DNA of 64,000 bases from Erigeron canadensis. Taxonomy: Eukaryota; Streptophyta; Magnoliopsida; Asterales; Asteraceae. Within the stretch, counting starts at the first letter, position 1; the number at the start of each line of letters is the position of its first letter. Below, in pieces: positions 48,656 to 62,727 of this stretch. A program made the position numbers and the translations under genes. The stretch covers positions 27,156,735 to 27,220,734 of the forward strand of contig NC_057769.1 of NCBI RefSeq assembly GCF_010389155.1, given 5' to 3'. The notes below the pieces were generated by a model. That model did no database searches and was not told the origin of the DNA. It saw nothing but the letters and a program-made list of their open reading frames with translations.

Positions 48656-49619
48656 TGAACTTTTTTTTAGTGACCGAACATAGGCGTGACACACAATAAT
48701 AAATGAATTGAGGTCATAGACAGGTCAAACTTTCCGACCCATCAACTGGAATTCAAAAGATTAATAGGCTTTTGGTTTAGTAATTGGGTTAATAACTTAG
48801 TGGTAAGAAAGTCTATTCAGATTTAGGGAAGTCTCTAATATTGTTGTGCTTTTGGACGAACTATTAAAGGGTTTCCTCTAAGACAACACCGTCTACACAC
48901 TCTGTTGTGATATTTAATCTGCACCTGTAAAAAAAAATTATATGGCGAATAATTATTAACTTTTTTTTAACAATAGTCATACTCTACATTTTTTATTTAT
49001 TTTTTTTAATTTTATATTACTTTATAAACTTTATTAGACACCAAGATTTAAATAATGGTCTTGTCTTCAAAAGGGCAAGCTTATACCAAGTGAGTAACCC
49101 CACAATGATGTATAGTTACTAACTTGTAAAAAGTTAACTACAAATAACTAACATGTACTGTTAAAAATAAAAGTTTATAAATATATATATATATATATAT
49201 ATAGGATTGGGAAATATTCATCGTCTCACAATTTGATATTTGTTTCTTTGGAGTATGATTTTTTGTATATCAGGATTAACATGTTTAGTAATAATTGTGG
49301 CTTACATGGTTCAACTTTTTGATGATATAGTTGACAAAATAGATGTGTAAAAGTAGAACTGAAATTTGAAAAATATGAATATGACAACCCGATCGCAACA
49401 TGAGTTAACAAACTCGAGATATTTGTTTGGTTTGGGCCTAAAGCAAAGATGTGGCAACCGTCAAACCTAGTCAATAGATTATAGATAACACATTAAAGTC
49501 GGCACTCGGCAGTATGAACCAAACCACAAACTAAAAATCCAACAAAAGTACAACTTGGTTTGCATGATATAAAGACAGCCAACAAAAACCCAACCAAAAG
49601 ATATATATACTATTTTATA
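48656..49619. other. Intergenic, no gene seen
   Basis: AT-rich, with a TA microsatellite at 49181-49202. No coding frame supported. Confidence 0.55.
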
Positions 49620-49871
49620 CTCCTTCTATCCCACTAAAAGTATCATGCTTTAGATTTTCAAAGTCAATTTTTTACAATTTAGATTTTAAATAATTTTCTT
49701 TGTGTTAAATTATAATTCATGAAATTATATGAATTGATTGTGTTCTAACAATGTTTTCAATAATATAATTTCATTAAGTTTTATATAACACAAAAATATA
49801 TTTAAAATTAAAGTTTATGAATAAAGACTTTAAATATTCAAAGTAGGACACTTATCATGAGACGGATGGAG
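49620..49871. mobile_element. Stowaway-type MITE, 252 bp
   Basis: Left end CTCCTTCTATCCCACTAAAA is inverted at the right end in degenerate form as GACACTTATCATGAGACGGATGGAG; TA dinucleotides flank both ends (49618-49619, 49872-49873). CTCCCTCCGTCCC ends with a TA target are typical of Stowaway (Tc1/mariner) MITEs; here they are mutated. Confidence 0.8.
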
Positions 49872-49873
49872 TA

Positions 49874-51829
49874 CTTAATAATTATCACTGTCCCTCTCAT
49901 AAAAGTGTTAGACACAAAATTACTATTTTACCTTTAATAAATTAATTTACATTATCAATCTTATCTTATAAATTATCTCTTATCTTATAAATTATCTTCA
50001 CTACCCCTTTATATTAATTACATGTACATATACAATGCTAGTTTTATTTTAAGCTTTAGCTATATTTATAAACATCTTAAAGTTTAATTATAAATATATA
50101 AAAGTTTTAATTCTACATTGTGAATCTCATGCTATACTTCAAATTTAATATTTTTTTTAAGGATTAATCACTGGATAATAAATATACTTTACTTGTTGTA
50201 CATGGTTGCACATTGAACCAAAATATTGAAGTGTATAACCAACGAACTTTTTAAGTTTGTACATGGTTGATTAAATGTTGATCTGTTCATCTATAATAGC
50301 AGGTTACATGCTTTTTATTTTTTTTTTAATTAAAATTATTGATAACATGGATATGTATATTAGTAATTACCATATGTTGTTTAATTTACTCAAACACATA
50401 TTCCATCAACATTATTCAGATCGAGAGTCCAAGATTACTCAGATCGAGATATTCATCACCATCATATCGAAAGTCAAATCAATTAGTACACTCAAACAAT
50501 AATGTCTTATTTGTTAACTATCATATCTAAATCCTCATAAAACACACACACATTAAATCGAAGGTACCCAATAAAAACAGTGGGTGCAGTGGATGTATTC
50601 ATTTCAAGAACACATGTCAATCGAGGATAACGGAACATATCGTCTCAAGAACATTGTAATCCTGTTTTAGTTTATTCTTAAATAATACTATAAAGATAAC
50701 ATTTAATTCAAAATCTAATAGGACTTTGCTAAAACATGTCTTTTGTGTCTGAAATACATGTAACTTCAAGGTAAGGCTTCGGTGTTTTCCTAGAGCCCGT
50801 TGTTGTTGTCCTTAGCTTTCTACTTGAAACGATACATCTTTTCACTTATGCAAGCAGGTTGATTTTCCGGAATTGAGTTCTAACTGATATCCCCAAGTCA
50901 ATCATTGATCCAAAAGCGTATCGATAGGTCATTTAAACATTACCTTTGAATAAAATATTTCAATTAGTATACTCAAATTTGTAATTAATAATTAAATTTT
51001 TTAAATAACATGTATTCATCATTTTTTTTATATGATAATAATAAGGATGCTTGAATGCAAATTTTTAAACAATTAATAGATATTGTATATCAGTAGACAT
51101 CTCATCATACAATGGTGAAATTATGCATGTGCTCATAATTTTATAAGATGTATTCATGTAAATTATAAATCGTTACAGTTTAAAGGAAAAAATTCTTAAC
51201 ATGTTACTCTAAAAAGTTGAATTCATAACTTCTAATACATGAGTCGTTACATTTGATTGGATGTAACTTAGACACTTCTAACGCTATCTCCAATATTAAG
51301 GATGTCTTTAACGTCTTTAGGCGTTTTTGAGTTGTCACATCATATCTTTATACATCCATATAAATACTTTAAATTCTATAATTTTATCTTCAACCATAAA
51401 AACATCATTAGATATCATTTTACCTCCAACTAAAAACAAAAATATATTAGGTAAGGACAAGTGTCCTGAGGTAAGGGCATCCCTAAAAAAGATTTAGTTT
51501 TGGACAAACTTCACCGGCAAAAGAAATCCAAAAGCATCTAAAGACGCATAAAAACAACCCATTAGAGACAGTCTAATGATTGTTGCGCGTATCCCGGCGA
51601 CAATTATATAAGAACCTTATATTGAATTTAGCTGCCTAAAATAAACAAAATGGAGTTTGGTGATTTTCTCTTAAAATAAAATAAAATGCATACATATCCT
51701 TATAGAGCCGTGCTCATCAGACTTTTTATCACTATTTCGCCTTATAGATAAAGGTGACACATGGTCTCTTCTACAAAGAGAAAAAACAAAACAACAAAAA
51801 ACACACATAATTTCACTTTTTTCCCAAAG
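49874..51829. other. Intergenic region upstream of ETFQO, no gene seen
   Basis: No coding frame supported. A possible further MITE at about 51276-51590 has CTAACGCTATCTCCAAT opposed by ATTAGAGACAGTCTAATG, without a clear target duplication. Confidence 0.5.
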
Positions 51830-51836
51830 TATAAAA
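51830..51836 (+). promoter_or_regulatory. TATA box of ETFQO gene
   Basis: TATAAAA 75-80 bases before the start codon, placing transcription start near 51860. Position-based inference. Confidence 0.5.
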
Positions 51837-51910
51837 ACCACCCAAATTTCTTATTTCCCCCTCTAAAACAAAACATACTCGATCGATCATTTTAGACACT
51901 TCTTCCATCA

Positions 51911-54900
51911 ATGTTCAAAACCATCATTTCTTTGACTTTAAAGTCAAAATCAAGAAACTCTTTATATAACCCCATAAAGCTACTAACTTTATCATCAAAA
52001 ACCAATTTTAATAAATCCTTTTCATCTGGGCATCACTTAAATTTGAAGAATTATAATGGGTATAGCTTAAATTTTAATAATAATAATGGATTTTGTGTTT
52101 TTGGAAAAAGAGGGTTCAGTAGTAGTAGCAGTGAGGGAGGTCGTGAATGTATTAATTATGATGTGGTTATTGTTGGAGGTGGGCCAGCGGGATTATCGGC
52201 CGCGATTAGATTGAAACAAATGTGCCGTGAAAATGATGTGGATTTTTCTGTTTGTGTTGTCGAAAAAGGGGCTGAATTAGGTACATTTTTCTTGTTTACT
52301 AATGTTGAATTGTTATTGGTTTTTTGTGAAATTTTTGTGGTGATCACGTTTTGTAAGTTGGTACATTTGTGTTGTTTGGTGTAGTAATGTTTGAGAACAT
52401 ATGCAACTATGATCCAAAATCTGTTGTATATATTAGTATCGTATGTATATTCGATTTACAACAGTTGCGTTATTTGCTTCAAGTTAAGCTCATTTATCTT
52501 TTTTTTTTTTTTTCTTTTCTAATTGCTGTTCTTTTGAAGTTGTATGGTGATTTGTCATTTTGTTGACTAAAATAAAGTATTCTTTGTATTCGGTAACCTC
52601 TTTATCATCTGACTAGAACTTATTGTTGATGTGATAGCGATATAAGTTTCCATGTCGTCCAAATTGTGGTCACATTACATATTTACAAGTTATACAAGGT
52701 CTAATACTTCCAATAAAATAGTTGGAAGTTAGATACATATAACTAAATGTTTAAAAGATGCATACTGATAGATTTTCCTGTAAGTTTGACATGTTTAGAA
52801 ATACCTACCCTTTAGAAATTCATATGTCCTGTTTGATCTTTTTAATTCAGTTTTCTTAGAGCCATTGCTGATTGCATTTTCAATATCAAATGTCGAATTC
52901 ACTATATTAATGCCATCCATAAGGAAGTTATCTGTATTCATTCTAACCCATAACGTTAATTAACACGGTATCCTGTTTTTATTATACCAATTTCTGTAAT
53001 ATTTGTAAATTTGATAACATTAAGAGTCCTTTTTGTGTAAATTAACAAGTTCATATCGATTTTGGGTATGATATTCAGTGCATTTCAATATCAAAAACTT
53101 AAAGTGTATCTCCTTGTTATATATGCATCATTTGGTTATAGGATTTTTATAATTGTTTTCAGGTGCACATATATTATCGGGAAATGTATTTGAACCTCGT
53201 GCGTTGAATGAACTTATTCCAAACTGGAGAGAGGAGGAGGTACATTCTGATTTCTTTAGTTTGGTTTGTGTTCGAGTGAAAATGACCAAGCTACCCTTTG
53301 GACTAAAAGAGTGCCTTAGATAGTTAGATATTAAAAATTGTTTATAATGTGTAGGATAATGACATATGTTTATATATGAACATTTGTACAGGCACCAATC
53401 AGTGTTGGCGTATCTTCTGACAAATTCATGTTGCTTACAAGAAAACATGCTATCCCGATGCCAAATCCTTTTGATAATAAAGGAAATTATGTTATAAGGT
53501 AACTTGGATAGCTCTTCTTTCAACTAATCAAGGACAAGGTGGATTACTATTATGATAGTTCTTGCAAAAGTTGTCCCGGACCATATATTCCATCTACGAT
53601 TTAAAACTGGATACATTCTTAAAGGTTACCTGAAGAAACTGAATCACTACTCACAACTAGTCACATTTTACAAATCGTTGCTGATTAAAAAATTTGGCAC
53701 GTTAAAAGTTTCTTCATGAAAGGTAGTCAGTAGTCCAGTATTTGTTTCTCCATCTAGCCAAGTTGTCTATCACCATTTTGAGCCATCTAACAGTAGTCCA
53801 CGTAAAAATTGTTACATGTTACGTTAATCTCTTCTTGTTTTTGTGTGTTTATATAATGTAATCAGAATTAGATTTGAGCTAATACCTACATGTGTAAAAC
53901 ACATTATGTTTGGTTCAGTTTAAGCCAGTTTGTGCGTTGGCTGGGACAGAAGGCTGAAGAACTAGGAGTTGAAGTTTACCCAGGCTTTGCAGCTAAAGAG
54001 GTACTATGCTGCCTGAGTATGTCGTTAAACAATTAGCTTAAAAGGTGGGTCAACTGGGTTAAATGGGTCAAATATCTCCAAACATGTATCTTATTAAAAG
54101 ATTTTAATTATTTTTGTCACCATATTTTGTACACTAATAATCTTTAAAGACTTGGACAAAAGTGTTCCGGGTCAACCCAACTTTTTCTGATCTTCACGGA
54201 AAGCTGACCTATTAGACAATCTCTTAATTTTGCAACCTCTATGCATGTTCATATCCATAATGAAATTCAAAGCCCTACAGGTTTTGTTTGATGAAGATGA
54301 GAGTGTTATTGGGATTGCAACTAATGACATGGGAATCGGTAAAGATGGTTCTAAGAAAGATAATTATCAGCCTGGTGTGGAATTAAAGGGTAACATTCAT
54401 CCTTGGTCAAATGATCCTTATTCTCAGTTATTTACAATGCTAAATATGTTCCCTGCTTTCTTTTCAGGGCGTATAAATCTTTTTGCTGAAGGATGTCGAG
54501 GTTCACTATCAGAGGTTTGTAGAAATAAATATGTTCTGGTTATGTCATATCAGATTACTTTCTTAATCTTCTATATATAATTTTATGTACAGAAAATAAT
54601 AAGAAAATATGATCTCAGAAAGAAAGGGCAGGGCCAGCACCAAACTTATGCGTTAGGGATTAAAGAGGCAAGTCCATTTGGCTTTATAGCTTATGTTCAG
54701 AGAATTTTCTTTAATTTTCTGCTTGGTTATTTTAAATCAATATCTGAAAATTTTTAGGTATGGGAAATTGATGCCAGCAAGCATAAGCCTGGTGCTGTGG
54801 TCCATACCTTAGGTTGGCCCTTAGATCACAAAACATACGGGGGATCCTTTCTATACCATATGCAAGATAGACAGGTAAGCCAGCACCTGCATGTTTATTA

Positions 54901-57805
54901 ATTATATAATGTTCTGATGTTAAAATTTCGGATTTTTGCCAATAGTCAATAAGATGTCTATGGGTTCAACTGTATGCAGGTTTCCATTGGACTGGTGTGC
55001 GCTTTGAATTATCACAACCCTTTCTTCAGTCCTTATGAAGAATTTCAGGTAATTACTTTCAACTTTTGGGTAATAAGGTTATGTAAATTGGTTAAAATTG
55101 ATTTAATATTTCATTTAGTAAGTAATAAACCAATAGTCTGTAATCCTTGACCCTGGCAGAATCTTAAATGTCATCCTGCCATCAGATCTCTTCTTGAAAA
55201 TGGGACTGTTCTCCAATATGGTGCCCGCACATTGAATGAAGGCGGTTTTCAGGTGCATCTTTATTTTACTTTGTATCAATCTAAACAGAACATAGGGCAC
55301 TGCATCCGTTTTTCAGGCTGTAAAATCATTTTGGAATAATTCTTCTGCACAGTTTTTTCTACTTGCTATAATACCAATATAATGCTAGTTAATTTTCAGT
55401 CTATTCCATATCCAGTGTTCCCCGGGGGAGCAATTGTTGGCTGCTCAGCTGGCTTTTTAAATGTTCCAAAAATAAAGGGCACACATACCGCCATGAAATC
55501 AGGTAAGCGTTTTTCTCATTTTCGATTTGTGTACCAATGAAACATTATATGGAACATAAACATTTGTAGAATAGTTTTCATATTATATTCCGTTATAGGA
55601 ATGCTAGCAGCAGAATCTGCTTTTGGAGTACTTCACGAGGGCTCTAATATGAAAACCTACTGGGAATGCTTAAAAAGTTCATGGATTTGGGAAGAGCTTC
55701 ACCGTGCAAGGAACTATCGCCCGGTTAGTTACTGTTCGATTTTGTTACTTGTCATTATTATATCACATCTTTTTGTTCATTATCTTCTTGGAAACCTCTT
55801 GTGTTGTGAAAACTCTAAGGGTTTGATTAGAGGTGAAATATTGTGACCCATTAGCTAAAATGGATTGATCTGGATTTTTTTCCCTTCTTTTCTTCAACAG
55901 GTTAAAAGGGGAACATCTTAAAACTTGGCTAATAGTGAACCATGTTGAAAGTTGAGAGAAGTTAATTCAAATGCTTATAACCTCCTTACTTGTTCAACTT
56001 GAAATTAATATATTGTTAACTTAGTAGTGTAACTTTTGTAATCAGATTCAAGACATTGATTAATTAAAAACATAGAAATGGTAGTGTTGACCGGTCAAAC
56101 CTAACCCAACACGATTTAAAGGTCACCTGGTTTGACCTGACCTCGTTTTGTTCTGCTGCCCAACACACCTGTTAATTAGGTTCCTTTTTCATATACATCA
56201 TTTTCTAATTAGTAATGCTTCATGTGTTCAGGCATTTGAATATGGGCTTTTTCCTGGTTTGGCTGTAAGTGCTGTGGAATAGTAAGATCTCCTTCCTTGT
56301 TTCATACTTACAGTACACGCGCCATATGATGAAAGTTCACTCGTTTATTTTATCTTTCACAGCTATCTATTCAAAGGAAGAGCCCCCTTTACCCTGAAGC
56401 ACGGCAAACCAGATCATGAGGCAACACATGTAAGGAATTCTATATGCATAACCTGTTAATATGATTATGTGATATTGCATAATGAGAATTGGAATCAACT
56501 GTAGAATTAGCGTTTGGATGTGCATGTTTAAAGTTGTAACAATCGAATTGTAATGATTAGGATTTGGGTATAGAGTATTTGAGTTCCAAAAAGCAAATCC
56601 AGATGCCCCCTAAATCTTATGCATTATCTAATTTTTACAACTGCATCATTATGCAAACAGGAAGCAAGTGTATGCTCCCCAATTGAATATCCAAAGCCAG
56701 ACGGTATAGTTAGTTTTGATGTACCAACCTCCCTGTACAGGTATTAATGTTGTATATTTATTTCAGGGCGTAGTATTGGTTATAATTCCGTTCAAAAAAA
56801 AGTATTGGTTATAATTTTTCACCGAAACAGATAAATCCTACCCAAACTTTTGGTAGAACAAAAACTAACAAGCCCATTATACATTTAATTTTAAAAGTCC
56901 TCTAATGTTTTAACATTTCAGATTCATCAGTCTTCCATATATTTTTCTTGTTTTCTTTTCTAGGAGCAATACGAATCATGATCATGACCAACCAGCTCAT
57001 CTTCGCTTGAGGGACCCTGAAATTCCTGAACTTGTAAATTTGCCAAAATATGGTGGTCCAGAATCACGATATTGCCCTGCACGTGTATATGAGTAAGATT
57101 TATTTTTTTTTGGTATCTTTCTGCTCGCCTTTAGTTCTTTTCATTGTAATTTTTCTTCAAAATCTTTTCTATTAATGCAGGTACATTCCAGATGACAAAG
57201 GTCAAATGAAGCTACAGATTAATGCTCAGAATTGCTTGCACTGCAAGGCAAGCTGCTCTTTTATTTACTATTTGTGGCAAAATGACCGGTTGAGGGGGTT
57301 GGGTATCAAAAGGATAACTTTTTAGTACTTTTTGCAAAGATAACAATCAGTAGATTATTTCAAGAGTAATTAAATATGTTTCTGCATTAAAATGCACTTT
57401 GGGTGCCTTCCGACCCCTTTCCATTTAGCTAATCTCTCTGCTTTTACGATGAGAGATATAATCCAAGTGAAATGGGTCAAAGTTCTGATCTCTACTATCT
57501 GCACCAACAGAATAGATAGATTTGTTTTTTGAACAGCCAAGAACATAATCGATAAATACCTGGCGCTATGTGTCCAAATCAATAATAATACTCGGTTGAC
57601 CAATGACATAGGTGGTCATAGTAAAATGGGCATGTAGGGACTTGTCGGTGACATGTTAAATGGTCTAGTTTGTAGTTGTACCTTGTTCAACGATAATTAT
57701 TTGTTTGTTTTCGAGCTGCAGGCTTGTGATATCAAAGATCCAAAACAAAATATTGAATGGACGGTGCCGGAAGGCGGAGGTGGGCCGGGCTACTCGGTAA
57801 TGTAA
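51911..57805 (+). CDS. ETFQO: Electron transfer flavoprotein-ubiquinone oxidoreductase, 18 exons, 616 aa
   Basis: Inner-mitochondrial-membrane enzyme that passes electrons from the ETF flavoprotein to ubiquinone; in plants it serves breakdown of branched-chain amino acids, lysine and phytol, mainly in carbon starvation. Exons: 51911-52280, 53163-53239, 53392-53498, 53919-54000, 54281-54389, 54468-54514, 54593-54667, 54758-54874, 54980-55048, 55160-55252, 55400-55502, 55599-55723, 56232-56281, 56363-56429, 56661-56740, 56964-57092, 57181-57247, 57722-57805. Frames join to 616 codons plus stop. Residues 1 to about 75 are rich in Ser, Lys and Asn and serve as mitochondrial presequence. The FAD motif VIVGGGPAG is at about 86-94; the [4Fe-4S] ligands are Cys561 (YCPARVYE) and Cys585, 588, 591 (NCLHCKACD). 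Introns 7 and 17 begin with GC, not GT. Length is near the 633 aa of the Arabidopsis protein. Confidence 0.95.
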
Positions 57806-58529
57806 ACCAGTTCTGGTCAATATAGTTTAAGAGTAGTAGAAAAGTGGGAATGCATATACATGTAACACTTTAAAGGAATGCTGGTTGCCAAATGACTTCT
57901 AATGCCATAATAGTGTTAATCACTTGTGAATTTCACTCTATTAGATACTTGTAGTCTTGTACTATGATAATCCCAATTTTTTATGACATTTGGGAACATA
58001 TATACAAATGTTGCTGATTTTGTTGGATAGTATTAGAAATACGACCCAATCCGGTCGGTGGAACCTGGATTAATAATTTCTTACCAAAATTTACAATTAC
58101 CATAAGGATTTAACCTACTTACCCAGTTAAGAGCATTTCTTTCACCCACAAACTTTCTTTTAAAAGGTTAGTAACAATACAATGCAGGTAGCGTATTAGG
58201 CAATATCCATTCGAGATGTGTATTGCTCAAATGAATACTTACTGACTATTAACAAAAACATATATATCTGAATTAATGTAGAAACCAAACTATCAGCATC
58301 TTGAAAAACTAGAACCTCAATTTCATATGTTTACAACACGGGAATTACCCATCATTTTCTTCTGTATAGTAAAAATTTCACTGAAATGTCAAATATGTAC
58401 TCATTTTTGGGACGTACCGAGGTAGTATCAGATACTGGCCTATTGACAAACCTAAGTCGATTTTAACACTACAACATAACCTGCAAAGATGTATCAAGGA
58501 AAAGTGCCATCCAATTTGACAGTAAACTT
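57806..58529. other. Shared 3' region between convergent ETFQO and bZIP genes
   Basis: Both genes end here, 724 bp apart. The 3' UTRs and poly(A) sites must lie inside; no other gene seen. Confidence 0.6.
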
Positions 58530-60355
<1,826 letters not shown>

Positions 60356-61267
60356 CTATAACAATCTTTTTCTTGTCTGGCAAACCAAAAGAAAACGCAA
60401 TGTATGTCATTATAATGTGAAAAACCGAAAAGGGTATTAAAAAGTCAGAATCTTGAAATCATAACATGGATATACATTGATATATATAATATATCCAAGA
60501 AACAAGATATGGGTTTCAAGAAACTCAAAAAGTTGGTAATAATTCTTACATTTTTAGAGATAATGCGTGGGATGGATATTTGTTGAATGTGGGATTCTAA
60601 TGAAGAAAAGAGAGATATAATCAATCGATATTCAAAATTTTAAAGTTATGTTGGAAGGAAGATATTTAGAAAGAACATGGAAAAGCTTGTGAATTCAGAA
60701 TTTTGGAATGGTGTTCATTTATGAGAAAGAGCAAAATTTAGGGTTAATTATGTAAATTTAAAATACCTAGAGGGTTATATAGATTAGTTTTGAGAAACTA
60801 TATTCTATTTTTTCTTACTAAAAATTTGGAAATACTAATTTTTTTTATTTAAGAACGACATGTAAGTTAGTTAGTGTTTCAATACCTAGTGGTGACATCC
60901 ATGCGTGACATATGTTAGAGGTTGGAACCCGAACATACCCTTGGAGACTAATGTGCGATAACACGGCTTGCACGTGTCCAAAGAGATAAACCCGAACACC
61001 ATGAGGAATTGAGACATAAATCATCTTGGTAACATAGATGCAAATTTCTTAAGGCGTTATTTGTGTCAAGTTATTATTTTTTTTTTATAGTTTTGATAAG
61101 GGTCGTTAGTAATAAGTAATACCTTTATCAAAAGTTGTATTCTATTATTCAGAAATTTAAAGGTTGATGTTTAGTATTAATTTTGATGTATGTAATTACA
61201 TATTAGTGACTTATGTTTCTTAAGTTTTTTAAAACTTAGAAACATCAACCTAATGTTTTTGAAATAA
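60356..61267. other. bZIP promoter region, no other gene
   Basis: Upstream of the bZIP start codon; AT-rich with CT-rich leader-like sequence near 60600-60640. No gene seen. Confidence 0.5.
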
Positions 61268-61736
61268 CGAGAGCAAGTACCCGTACGTTGCGGCGGTGAG
61301 ATAGTGGTGGTGATACCTAGGTCATAGAATGTGATAGGTTATAGGAGTTGATATGTCATAGAGTATGATAGTCAAATGCCTTAGCCGTACGGGCTCCGCC
61401 CTCGGATTTAAAAATTTGTCGAAAGTATATCGAATGACATCTCTAATGAAAGAGCATGAAATTTTAAGAACACCCATACAATTTTTATAATTTATCGATG
61501 TACGGTTTTTGAGATAAAAGATTTTGAATGAATTGGAGGAATAAATAATTTATGGAGTAGAGAGAAAAAAGATGATTGGTTGAGATTTGAGGAGAGATAA
61601 AGAGTATTATAGTTATTTTAAATAAATATATAATAGATAAGATGGGCATTTTGGAGAAGTACTTAAAATCAATATTGAAAATTTCAAATTCAATGTTGAA
61701 AATCTAGGAGAAATCTGCTTTATAATATAGTATAGA
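61268..61736 (-). mobile_element. Short non-autonomous Helitron-like element, copy 2
   Basis: Minus-strand start TCTATACTATATTATAAAGC, a widespread plant Helitron 5' end type, and a 3' region CCGCCGCAACGTACGGGTAC followed by CTCG and T. Shares ends and much of the body with 30268-30669 (for example AAAGTATATCGAATGACAT and TTATAATTTATCGATGTACG). No Rep/helicase coding. Confidence 0.65.
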
Positions 61737-62645
61737 TATAGGATGTAAAAGTTATACGAAGTAATATAATGATCTACAAGTGAAAAACCATTGTGCAATC
61801 CATATATTGAATACAAAGTTACGATTAATTTACACGATTCATTTTTCGTTACTGACTTTTTTTGTTAATTACATTCATTCTTTTGTTTTTTCTTTAAAAA
61901 AAAGAACATAATTAAGATTTAACTTCCATAAATTGTATTTGAAAGTGAAAATAAGAGTGGTATTTCCCTTACATAGTTAAATTGTTATTTCTTCTGTTAA
62001 ATACTTTAATTCAAGATTAATCTATAGAGAAAAAAAAAAAAAAAAAGGAACTGTGACCATTAAAAAAAAAAATGAACGATACGTAGGGATTTCAGGCAAA
62101 AACACCCATTTTGATTTTGGATGGTTTTGGCCCACGGTTTACTATTGATGTTTGATGTCATGAGTTTGAAACTGGGTATAAAATTTGGTAGGTATTTTAG
62201 ATATAATTTAAAAACCCATTTGATTTTATTCTAAGATGGAATGGAAAAATAATAGCTATCCTCATGGAATGGTTGATTGAGATTTACAAATAGCTAGCCA
62301 AACATGTCATTTAAATATGCCATTCCATTTCTATTTTTATTCAACTCTACCAAATGCGACCTTAATGCATAGTCATGTACGATATGTAGAATCAATAGTA
62401 ATCTTTTCATCAAACTTTCTAATGAATTCATTTCTAAAATGATTTAACGTTTGTTATGTTAATATCTTGATTATTTTGGTAAATATTTGAAATTTCATAA
62501 TTTTGTTTTGCAAGTGGAATTGATGCACCAGATTTGGCCATTAAAATATTTCTATAAATGTATATCAAAACCAGAAGTAATATTAATTAAACAAAAACAA
62601 CTACAATACAGAAAACCGAAAGTAGAGATAGTTCATTATTATGAT
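61737..62645. other. Intergenic, no gene seen
   Basis: Contains poly(A) runs near 62029-62047 and a noncoding patch around 62220-62360 with GGAATGG / CCATTCC inverted words. No gene supported. Confidence 0.5.
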
Positions 62646-62727
62646 TTAGAAATGCGAACACATCTCGAGTGTTGCCTTCCTCGGCGAATCAAAGCCATAT
62701 CGAGTTGCTTCTTGAACTGCCTTCAAC
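62646..62727 (-). CDS. Possible terminal exon of an unidentified minus-strand gene
   Basis: After the acceptor-like CATGTAATGTAATGTAG the minus strand reads 26 codons, LKAVQEATRYGFDSPRKATL then EMCSHF, and a TAA stop. Amino-acid make-up is far more protein-like than the surrounding DNA, and base composition jumps to higher GC for just this stretch. If real, the exon starts in phase 1 and the rest of the gene lies to the right, but no second exon was found before the window end. The family was not recognised. It could also be a relic of a processed or duplicated gene. Confidence 0.35.

Noticed and set aside
55601..55846. Exon 12 of ETFQO read on into the intron
   Set aside because: The frame stays open by chance after CGCCCG, but the GTTAGT donor at 55724 and the AFEYGLFPG exon at 56232 give the conserved protein.
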